From Hormiphora californensis (Eukaryota > Ctenophora > Tentaculata > Cydippida > Pleurobrachiidae), in assembly GCA_020137815.1 (NCBI GenBank), contig CM035353.1, positions 8,525,298-8,589,297 of the forward strand: a stretch of DNA of 64,000 nucleotides, given 5' to 3'. The notes under the pieces are model-generated. The model did no database searches. It was not told the origin of the DNA and saw only the letters and a program-made list of their open reading frames with translations. Made by a program: the position numbers and the translations under genes. Of the stretch, positions 1 through 12,300 are shown in pieces. Each line of letters starts with the position of its first letter. Position 1 is the first letter of the stretch.

Positions 1-336
1 TTGTTAATACTAGTATTATTGTGTAGGGATTTATCCGAGCCAATTGTTTCTCTAGCGAGCTAGATCATCAATTTCATTGAAGTACCTGAGTGACTCATCT
101 TGTAACAGTGTAGCAAGTTTCTTGTTTTGATACCAGGGAATTCCTAACCCATCTAGTACATTGTTTATCATTTTACTGCGGTGAGATATTAATCAGATAT
201 AAAGCTACTATAGCTAAGGCCTAAGCTAACCATCAAAATAAAATCAGTTCTTTCCCAGCTTGTATAAATTGCGCTTGAACTGTCCCGTAAGAACTAAGAG
301 TGTTATAGCTATGTGAGATATCTCTCTCTGACTAAC

Positions 337-3300
337 CTGACGAAAGCAATATCCTCACTGGACGATGTTTTGAGGGGTCCATCTCCATTAGTTCTCCCAG
401 TACCTCCCCCATTATTACTCCCTCCTCCCCCGCTGGTGGAGCCCCGGGGCTCAGTAGGGGCGAGAAGGGACCGCCGCTGCACCACCGGGCTCGAGGTGTT
501 ACTTGTCGTGGGTGAGGGGTAGCCTGGTGAGATATAACACGTTACAATCATTTACAGTTATTACAATATGTACCACTACTATTTAGTGTTTACTGTCACA
601 ATTGATTCTCTCTGTCCCACATAGTCTAGTGCCGCACCCATGATCACTAAGTGCTTTTAATTGGTATATAGTTACCTGATGAATGAGATGAGCGAGGTTT
701 TGATATCCTCGTATTGTCAGTATCGTCCCCCAGGTCAATTCGGTAGGATGGGGTATCTTCTGGTAGTCCTAATCCACCTCTATCAGGGGGAGATCTTGTG
801 TGAGGAGAGAGAGAGGGGTTGTGTGAGGTAGACAGCCACCAAAGTATATATTATAGGCTGTTAATGATATAATGCGATGCTATTGTAGTGTTAGGTGTAT
901 TACTATTAGGGGACGTGGTATATTGGAATGTTAAGCATCAGCTGCTGCACTATACACGCGGGATAATCATACTATTATTAAAGCAAATAGGGAAATCCCA
1001 TGTCCCGTTTTTTTAACCAAATATGGCACAAAATTCCTGGAAATGGCCTTTTGCACGTGTTGTCCCTAGAGGGACCCTGGCAACCTGCCAGCTTGAGCCT
1101 TAAACTGCACGTGCATCCTTGATTCATCTCTCTGCCGGTTGTGTGATTGATCGTTTGCTCGATTTGATCTGTTCACCACGTTTCGTGAACATGACTACTC
1201 AACTTCAACACAATCGCCAGCGAGTTTGGAGGAGCCATATGTCCCAAACTGGCGCTGACGCCTATAGACTACGTGATAGAATCCTACAAAAGAGGTGATT
1301 ATTATTCAAAAAAAGTTGTCAACACACGTAATAACAAAGTATCAATGGCACTAATAAGAAATGACAGTAATACGTGAAAGTATTTCCGGGAAAAGATTTT
1401 GCCAATGTACTCCTTCATAAAATACTTCAGGACCTGGCAAAAGAGGACCCGTGGTTTTTCTGTCGAAAGAATCCCTGTGGTTAATTTACCTGATAAATTT
1501 ACTGATTTTAAAAATTTCAAATGATTCTACACTATTTGCTCAGTTTACTGTATGACCATCCCTGACATTCGCCCGTAGGGCGAGCGGGCTTACTAGTAAT
1601 AATAATAATAATAATAAAGGGTTTTTAGTATACTGCTCAGTCCAGACAGGGCTGGATCATTGACATGAGTCCAACACTGCCCAGATTCAGAGCGGTACAC
1701 CAAGATAATAAAACCAAAATCATAATAGAGGTAGCGTATTATGGGGCATTATAGGGTAATATTGGTAGCGATATGTATAATAGCATGCTAAAACTGTGTT
1801 TCCATGTTTTTCACGCACACACACGATTTAGAGTTTAGCTGCTGGAGATCAACTCTGCATCAAATTCAAGATCTGATGATAGCTTGTATGCGAGAGAGAG
1901 AGAGAGAGAAGGCCAGATTTAATATATAACGTGGTATACACTGCTTCACAACACATTAGTATAATTCGTACTGCAACTGAAAAGTTGATTCATCCGAATC
2001 AGATGATGAAAAGTCGTCCTCCATCCTTTGTTCCACCTTTACCACGTGTTGCTTGGTAGGTTGGACACCACCACCCTCTTGTTCTGTGATGGCAAGACTC
2101 CCCTTCCTGGCCGCTTCTTCTAGCTTTATTGCTCTGGTATGGTGTGATCACGTGTGTATATTGTACGAGGGGTGCACCCAGAAACACGTTCTTCCCATTA
2201 TAAATCCCACCATCATGGATGCTAATTATAGTCAGACCCCGATTTAATTTATACTGGGAGGGTAAACTTCCCCCGAAATATTTTGGCGGTTGATGGAAGC
2301 TAGGGATGGTAACCTTTGCGCTTGCCAGCGCAGTGATTATTCTAAAATGCAAAGAGTTTTTATGTAAAGATGATAGAGATATGCTAAAATATCGTTGGGT
2401 GTATATAGCTATCGCGAAGAATATCACATGTTACCTACTAAATGCAATATAACTGTATATAACAGTTCGGTCTCAAGCCTCACTGATCATTTCAATGTTT
2501 TATACCCCTTATAGCGAGTTATAAATGAAGATATAAATATATTTCTAGCGGTTGAGTGCTATATAAGAGATGCCCATGCCGAAGAGACGCCCATGCCGAA
2601 GTATAAAAACCATACATATTTTTATCAAAAAACATGTTTCGTGATCCCTCTTGGTCATATTAAGTGGTTGACTTCCACCCTGACCACATTATTCATGGTT
2701 TCCACGATGGTGCTTTGGTGGTCTATCATGGCCCTCTGTGTTACAGCAAACGGGGAATATCCTATACAGGCTCCTCCTGATGGGGCATTTTCTAGGCAGG
2801 CTCCTCCAGATGGGGCATTTCCCAGGCAGGCTCCTCCAGATGGGACATTTCCCAGGCAGGCTCCTCCTGATGGGGAATATCTTAGGCAGGCTCCTCCTGA
2901 TGGGGAATATCTTAGGCAGGCTCCTCCAGATGGGACATTTCCTAGACAGGCTCCTCCAAATGGGGCCTGGTCAACACCACCAACAACAAGTATAGGAGAC
3001 TGGTCAACACCACCAACAACAAGTATAGGAGACTGGTCAACACCACCAACAACAAGTATAGGAGACTGGACAACAGATCCAACAACAAGTGTAGGAGACT
3101 GGTCAACACCACCAACAACAAGTATAGGAGACTGGACAACAAATCCAACAGGAGCCCGCGTCCGCGACTGCCAAATTATAACCTACAACGGATTCCTCAA
3201 AGAAAAGTGTACAGATGAACGTTTTTACAATGACGCCTTTCGGTGTGCATCCTCCAGGAAGGTGGTTTACAAAATAAATGACCGGCCATTAACACTGGGG

Positions 3301-6300
3301 TTGTTTGTGCCATATATGCGGTATACTATGCAAATTCAATATCGGTGCCAGAGTGATGATGGGTTCTACCAAATGTGTGGTTTGGTCCAAGATTTTGGAG
3401 TATCTGTCTATACGGTGGGGTCAGATGGGAGTATTGCACTGTGCGGTTACCAGCTTTGTGAAGAGACACCCGACCGATGGCTCATTTGCCCCCCACCCAC
3501 TACAGATGAAGGAACTTGTGATAACTCCTGTGACGATAAGACTGACTGCCAAGACGAATCATACTGCAACGGTGTTCAGTATGGGATCTATTGCACCCGC
3601 AAAAGGGAGCATAAAGTGCGCTACTTGGATCCTTCAAAGGTACGTTGTTTTTTATTTCACAAACAATATACGGGGGGGGGGGGGGGTACATTTGGTACAA
3701 ATGTCACCAAATGTCACCATATCAGACACACCCCCACTCTACTAAAATAATGCGTAATATGAATAATTATTGTTTCAGATGTGCGCCCTTGTACCATATT
3801 GTAGGGATAAAAGTGATATAACGAACTGCTTTGTCGATAAGGGGACACCGGGTTCTTGCAAGCGCACCTATTCAGTGTTAGTAATAGGGATTATAACTTG
3901 CCTCAACCAATAAAACCCCATTAGATGGCATCAAAAGCCTTTTATTGGTTAATTTTCCACCTAACCGTCATAATGTTAATAAGCTAACATAACCTATAAA
4001 ACTCCCATCAGCAATCCGGAAATTTTCATAATCCCTCGCCCGGAAATGCGATGTAGCACTCCGAATAACGGCTACTTTAATCAGCGTACATCCGACATTT
4101 CCGAAATTTTCATTGAGCCTCAAAAAACATTGTGCAGTGAGCCCCTTGGCATGGAACATACGAACTGTAGTGATCCTGATAGGATCTCAATTCTAGGGTA
4201 AGTAGTGGTGAAGCAGTTATAGTCCCTGGAAAATGACTAAGTCGGTTCAAGGTGCCCACCGTGCATTTTTTTGCAAATTTGATCCGCCTATTAATGTGTC
4301 CCAACATCTAAAACCAACCCATTCGCACACACTGGAAGCATTGAATCACTTGTAACTCGCGTTTCCTGCTTGCTATGCTCCTGAAACTACCGGTAACGTG
4401 CTTAAGGGATCGCCTTATCCATTTTCCGTGGACTATAGTACAGCTTGGCGCTATCCTGATGCTCAAGTTAAAGTAGTGATTTTATCGTGGCCACATTCTT
4501 GTAATTATAATTCGCCTTTATTTGTAGGTGCACGATGAACAACTACCCAATAACCGTGTCTATATTTGGGTACTGTCATGATTATCCACTCTGCGATGAC
4601 AACTACAACAACATATGCCTCTCGGTAGATACAGACTGTTCAATTCACAAAGGGCAGCTGTGCGATGGCCGCAAAGATTGTAGCTCCGAGGTTGACGAAG
4701 AACAGTGTGTAGGGATCACAGTTCAGTTCGTTTGTGAGAGAAGGTTCCATACGGTGTACAAGGAGAGGCAGCCTCTCGCCCTCCCAATGTCTTGGGTGAT
4801 GGACGGGGCCGTAGATTGTCTGGATGGTAGGGATGAGAATGAGACTATTTGGCTGTCTTGTGGTCACGATGGAGAGTACAGGACATATTTAGAGCCCCTG
4901 AGTGGAAATACCTGCCAGGACGTCCTGATTTGTCCTGGTGATGGTGAGACCTTTATTCCGATGAATGAGCTATGTGACAGGATAAATACCTGCTCTTTCG
5001 AGAACCAGTTGTGTGATGCAGCCATAGGCAGGGAGGTATTGGCTGTAGAGGCAGCTGTCAGCCGAGGTGAAATATGGACGGAACACTGTTTTCCAAATCC
5101 TGTGTACGACTTGGAATTGCAGTTGGGTAAGTGTCACCGTGTTGAGCACATGGATGGTGGTATGGTCAAAAGCGTTTTTGATGTCCATAAGCCGGTCATG
5201 GTCACTCTTCCTACGCTAAAAACCAAAGAATGCTCCTATTTATTTGGAGAGCAATACGTCTACTCATCGTGCAACCACCGCTGTGCGAATGCCAAGTGTC
5301 CACTGCGACCAGCCACTCGTGACACCTGCACCAACTATGGGATACAGCGAGTCCTATCTTTAGCTGACACTTTTCCACCCGATCTGTTGCCCTTGTTGAA
5401 AGTCCCTGGTGCACTGGGCCAGTATGAGAACCGGTACTTCCCGTGTGCGAACAAGAGGTGCGTCTTGTACAGGGATGTGTGCAACTTGAGAGACGACTGC
5501 AAGGATGGATCTGACGAGGAAAACTGTATCAACCACTTTAAGTGCACAAGAAGTGGCGTAAAACTTCCCAAAACCTCCGTGTGTAATGGAAAAATTGAGT
5601 GCAGTGACTTATCGGATGAATGCCAAGATCAATGCCCTAGCACAAACAAAAATATCTTAGCCAGCGGCTATGTCAGATGCTCCTGTTACATATTTGGAGC
5701 TCTGGCCACCCTGCTTAACATGGTAACTGTTTCTCGATCGATGTGGGGCTGCTGCAAACAAAAGAAATTGGAAACTTTAATGAATCAGGTCACCATACTT
5801 CTAGTTAGTATGGGAGATATTCTTATTGGCTTCTATCTCATCGGGATATCGGTTGAGGATCATACTCAACGAATGTCAGGGGACTACTGTGCGAAGAGAT
5901 TTCAGTGGCTAACCTCTAAAGATTGCATTGTACTCGGTATTATCAGTACCATTGGCTCGCAACTATCACTTTTTGCGATGACTCTTCTGAGTTTAGTCCG
6001 CCTCAGAAATTCTTCAAGATGGATTAAAACAGGGTTGCGATCTGTCAAATCGATTTTAAAGATCGTTCTGTTGATTCTTACACCCATTCTGGTTAGCATT
6101 GCTGTGGCGACGGCCCCGATCTTGCCTATTTTCGACGATTATTTTAACAACGGACTTTACTATGAAAAATCACCACTATTTTTGGGACCGATTGACAAGG
6201 CAAGACATGTAGCGACATTCAACGCAAGGAGCCCGGGACACCCAGTTAAGATGACTTGGAGACAAATTCGTGAGGCAACAAAAAATATGTTTACTGCTGA

Positions 6301-9300
6301 TCACGGAGGTAAGTTGGAACTAGAGTTAGATTTATAACAATTTTGAGACCAAATCCAGTTGTAAGCTGATGTTGTTTAACAGTTATCAACATTTCCAGGT
6401 GTTCCAAGTGCAGTGCTGAGCTTCTATGGTAATGATGGGGTGTGTATCTTCAAGTACCTTGTCACGAGAGATGATCCCCAATGGGCCTTCTCAATGGCCA
6501 TCAATATAACCAACTTTCTATGCTTTGTGTTCATTGCTGCAAGTTATATTGGCTTGGCGATCGAGAGCAAGAGGTCTGCTAGAAACGTGGGACAAAACAA
6601 CAAAGTAATCAGGAGGAATCAACAAACTTTACGAAAGAAAGTCACGGCTATCATAGTAACTGATTTCTTCTGCTGGATCCCTCTCTGTATGGTTTCATTT
6701 CTACACTGGGGTGAGGTGATTGATGCCTCCCCTTGGTATTCATACTTCGCTACCTTCATTCTCCCCATCAATTCAGTCATCAACCCTCTGCTGTACGATC
6801 GGTTTATCTTTAAATGTGCCATCAGCAAACCTATCCAGGGATTGCAGAATTTGAAGATGAAAATCTCGAATCGTTTCAGGACTCAGGTACACCCTCTAAG
6901 GCAGGAGATGGTTATGGTCAACATGCAACAGGAGCCGCAGATGGGAGTGCAGCAGACAACCGAGATGGGAGTACAGCAGACAACCGAGATGGGAGTGCAG
7001 CAGACAACCGAGATGGGAGTGCAGCAGACAACCGAGATGGGAGTACAGCAGACAACCGAGATGGGAGTGCAGCAGACAACCGAGATGGGAGTACAGCAGA
7101 CAACCGAGATGGGAGTGCAGCAGACAACCGAGATGGGAGTGCAGCAGACAACCGAGATGGGAGTACAGCAGACAACCGAGATGGGAGTGCAGCAGACAAC
7201 CGAGATAGGAGTGCAGCAGACAACCAAGATGGGAGTGCAGCAGACAACCGAGGTGGGAGTGCAGCAGACAAACGAGATGGGAGTGCAGCAGACAACCGAG
7301 ATGGGAGTGCAGCAGACAACCGAGATGGGAGAACAGCAGACAACCGAGATGGGAGTGCAGCAGACAACCGAGATGGGAGTGCAGCAGACAACCGAGATGG
7401 GAGTGCAGCAGACAACCGAGATGGGAGAACAGCAGACAACCAAGATAGGCCAAGTGGGAATCTGAAGTAGAAGGTTTACAGATCAAGATGGAAGGACCAG
7501 AGGTATGATACCAGAACTAACAGCAGTCTTCAAATGAGAGGGCAATTGACGAGATATAGAGGAAGAATAGATAGGACAATGGAGAGCTAATGTGAGAATG
7601 GGCCATGACAGAATATGCCTTGTTTTTCGCTCATTACATTATGCTCATAGCAAGAGACTGAATTATAGAAAAATATTTTCCCTGTGCCATGGCTGTTTAA
7701 CTTTTAAACTAAAATATGATTTGAGTGTGGATTATATGAGAAGTATGTGCCAAATTTATTTGGCTATTTAAATTTATTGCTTGTTTGTATTTTATGCTCG
7801 TTTTCTATCACTAACAAATTAAAAATCGCCTATCTTATTTGAATTATATATAAGAAATCTAGTTGAAGAATATTGGGGTGTTCGTTACACCCTAATGGCC
7901 GATAATTGATCACACTGCAAAGAGGGTTTAGAAACGGGCATGACGGGCTCCCTTGCACCTATAGGAGAAGTCATGACCTAACTGGTTGGACGCCATGCCA
8001 AAATGCTTGCTAACTGGTCAGTAACCCACTAGGTACCCACCCCTAACTGGCCATATGGCGTCCAACCATTTAGGTCATGACCCCCACTCTCCCTATCTTC
8101 CTCTTCCACTTCCCATCTCCCTGCCGATCTCCCTCTCCCACTTCCCAGTACCTGTACGGGTTGAGATCTCCCTCTCCCACTTCCCAGATCTCATACCTGT
8201 ACGGGTTGAGATCTCCCTCTCCCACTTCCCAGATCTCATACCTGTACGGGTTGAGGTCGTCCACTATGGGGTTTACAGGGGTTATCTGGAATGAGGTCTC
8301 CGCTGAGTCAATAGCAATATCACTAATATTAGTCCCCCTACCGTCCTGAGAGGTTGGACCCGTGCTTACAGCTAACTTAGCTATCTCTGCTAGAGTTTTA
8401 CCTAGGGAAGAAAAGGGTGGAGATTAGGATTAGGGATTGCTGAAAACGAGATAAAAAAGTTAAGCGGATCCATGATCCGGGGAGGGTACCATACCCCCCA
8501 TCTACCGGGCAGGGGGTTGGTGACAACCATGTACCGGGGAGGTGGTCACCATGGCAACCATGTACCGGGGAGGTGGTCACCATGGCAACCATGTACCGGG
8601 GAGGTGGTCACCATCGTAACCATGGTAACCATGGGTACCTTGCATCATGTTGGAAGACTTTTCATCTGTAGTGGAGGGGGCAGTGGTGGATGAGAGGTCA
8701 ACAGTAGAATCCCCAGCAGTGAGGGAGCTCACAGTAGAGGAGGGTCGTGGTTTAGTACCAGTGTGAGGTAGCATCTCTATACCGAGGGTGTTCCCAGCTG
8801 GACATATGTTGTGCTCAACAAACTCTACCTACAACACAGCTGGTGTTAATTTGACCATTTGTTATATTTGAAATATTAATATCCAGTAGTTGCCCGCGAG
8901 CTCTGCATACAAATGTAAAGGAGGGTTAGAACAAATCCAGTAGTACCTGATCACTATACCAGATAAGTTTATCTCCAATAAGAGAGGGATCAGTCACTCC
9001 ATTTAGAATGCGTTGTACCACCGTGTTACGTGGTACCACTTCAGCCTCCCCGAACGCCTATAAAAATGTCGGAAATTTGATATTATTGGAATTCAGAATA
9101 ATGATTAATTTAGGAAGGAAATAGTCTCATTACATTCCTCCCGCTGGATTGTTGAAACCCAAAAAATTAGTAACTGGACGTTACCAACCTGAAGGCAGCT
9201 AGTTTCAACTAGTCTCTGTAGAAACAGGGATGGTTTTCCCGTGGTACAGTTCCTTAGAAACATGTTTGTCTGTAGGATGGTGATAGGTCGGGGAAATAAC

Positions 9301-12300
9301 TTCATGATTCGGAGATGCTGCCGGTACTTTCCTGGGGGTGACATGATGTTATAGCAACTATAATGTTGGGGGTGACATGGTGTTATAGCAACTATAATGT
9401 TGGGGGTGGCATGGTGTTATAGCAACTATAATGTTGGGGGTGACATGCTGTTATAGCAACTATAATGTTGGGGGTGACATGGTGTTATAGCAACTATAAT
9501 GTTGGGGGTGGCATGGTGTTATAGCGACTATAATGTTGGGGGTGACATGGTGTTATAGCAACTATAGGGGGTGACATGGTGTTATAGCAGCTATAATGTT
9601 GGGGGTGACATGGTGTTATAGCAGCTATAATGTTGGGGGTGACATGGTGTTATAGCAACTATAATGTTGGGGGTGACATGGTGTTATAGCAACTATAATG
9701 TTGGGGGTGACATGATGTTATATCAACTATAATGTTGGGGGTGACATGGTGTTATAGCAACTATAATGTTGGGGGTGACATGGTGTTATAGCAACTATAG
9801 GGGGTGACATGGTGTTATAGCAACTATAGGGGGTGGCATGGTGTTATAGCATGTAGGGAGAGAGAGGGGGTTAGTTTTATGAAAATATAACGTAATGTAT
9901 TTGATAGAGTCGAGTGGCATACATTTCATTAGGGCATTTTACTTTAAACCCATTTTAGTTATAACGGTAAGACAGAAGACTAAAAGAGGATAACTTAGAG
10001 ACTCTTTATGTCTTAATTTGTAGTTGAAATCAAATTAAGATTTCTCACGAGTGTATTCTAAAAGCATGGGGATCGTGTGTGACTCAGTATCTACCAGGAC
10101 TTTTTACTTTTAGGAATAATTGACTAGAAAAAAGAACGATGAAAATTGAGAAAATATAGGAGACTTTATTATGGCGAGGTTTTAAAAGGTGCACTCTAAA
10201 ATGGTGATGCATTCTAAACGGTACGTTTTGGGAATATCTTACCTAATAACGTTAGAGCTCATAAAGAACTTAATCATAGCCACCCTCAACTCCACATCGA
10301 TGGTATTCAAATCTCTGGCACCCCCAGGTAGACATTCTCTGGGGTTCCGTCTGGAGTAGAGGAGCTGGAGACACTGGGGGAGTTACAGAATAGAAGTTAT
10401 TACAGGAGTATGTGATCCATCATTTGCAGAGCGGCATTGGTATTACTATAATTATTATAGATATTTTGGGTAATGGGAACCCAAAACGCGGTTAAACGAC
10501 AAGGTCTCAGCGCTGGTCTGAACCACGGATGCAGTTGATCAGTGAGATAAACTGCAGCAGTAGAGCTGTAGAGAAGCGCGCGTGATTCGGCGCGCCTCTT
10601 AATTTACACTGGCCTACAAGTGAGACTCCGCGCCCTACGCACAATACCACACTATGTGTGTATGTGTGTCATCTCGCTCAGTGTATGTGAGTCTTGGTAA
10701 ATCTTGGTTTTGTAAATATTTCAAAATACCTTTCTCAGTTCCTGGCTAAGCTCTGATCCGTGTGGTTCGGGAAGTGTAGGAAGGGGCGTCTTTCTCACGA
10801 TCTTAGGGTGGATTTAATAGTTTGGTTAAGTAGTTTTGGAACTATCAGGGCCCAGGCAGCACACAACACCCCTAACTATTTATATAACTAGTGGATAACT
10901 TTACCTTTCCTGTGTCAATGTTAACAAACACGATATCATCAGGAATTTCCATTTTGTTAACCTCAAAGAAGGAAGATGGGACACCAAACATAAAGGGCAT
11001 AGGAGACCGGAGTATCTGAGGGGTGCATTGTTATAAATATTATTAAATCAACTTGCCTGGACGGGTATTAACTCACTGATTCGTACTACTACTTGACATA
11101 TCTAATCATAACTTCAATCCCTTGCTCGACCCTCTCTCCCCGTGAGAATATAACAACTAGACTATGTCTATCTCTAACTTTCACTCTCACCCGGTCCCCT
11201 AATCCATGTCCAAGTACCTTTCTCTCTTTCTCTTTCCCATCCCTTGCAGTGATTGACAGTTTCCAATCATGTCCCCTCCCCCTCTCTCTCTCTCTCTTTC
11301 TCTCTCGCACCCTGATGATGTAAATAACCCACATCTCCTTACCTAGAACACAACCATATATGGTCATGAAGTCCCATAATACACCCATATATGGTCATGA
11401 ACCTACCTCCCCGGTGACAGCTCCTGGCATTGTGACAGGAAGGACAGGTATCAGGTTGTAGATATACTCAAGGGGGTATAGAAGTGAGACCAGGGCGAAT
11501 ACACAGGTCGTGAGGTGACTGTAGTTTTCACTTGTAAGAACCACCTGAAATTATTAATTTCTTATGCATTATGATAACATGAAGGTAATTTTACGAGAAG
11601 CAAAGTTGGAAATGAGACTCCAAAATAAGAGACGGAAAGTCAACTTCAACTTCCAAGATTATGTAGATAAAAAAAGAGCCATTTTTAGAAATATTTATTC
11701 CTTAGCGGTGTGGCATAGTATGGCGCCAACTTAGAAATATAGTCCCCTCTTCGAAACATAGTGCCGGTATGAAGTGTTGCACTATTGTTTGGAATGGTAG
11801 TACACACGAGTAGTACATTCTGGTGCTGAGGAGAGAGAGAAATAGGGAAAAGAATAGGGGGAGATATAAGGCAATAGGATTGGAATGAATTTGAGAGACA
11901 AAGAGAAGGGAAGTGAGGAAGAATATTACAGAAGAAAGAGAGGCGAGAGAGATGCCAGAATCAAGAGATTGGGAGAGAGAAAGAAAGAGGCATATTTTGT
12001 ATATGAAAGAGAGAAAGAAAGAGAAAGAAATAAAGAGAGGGAGAAAGAAAGAAAGAGAGAGTGAGAAAGAATGAAAGAAAGAGAGAGATAGAGAGAGAGA
12101 GAGAGAGGGGGGGGGGAGAAAGAAAGAAAGAGATAGAAAGGGAGAGAGATGGTAAACCATATATCGTAGTACAAAGATTAATTTTGTACACTCTAAGAAA
12201 CCACGTGTGCCTTTGAACACTGATCAATTTGGCATCTCTCAACCATCTCTCAAAGATCACCGCGATACACACACACACACACATGCATCTCCGGCTGCTA

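Noticed and set aside
6883-7486. Long open frames on both strands over the GPCR tail repeats
   Set aside because: They arise because the 24-bp unit is a multiple of three without stops; only the plus frame joined to the 7TM is real.
9333-9850. CRISPR-like regular repeats
   Set aside because: Units are contiguous without unique spacers, and the genome is eukaryotic; this is a minisatellite.
11702-12220. Ser/Leu/Phe-rich minus-strand frame
   Set aside because: It is a product of the GA/GAAA simple repeat within a MADD intron.
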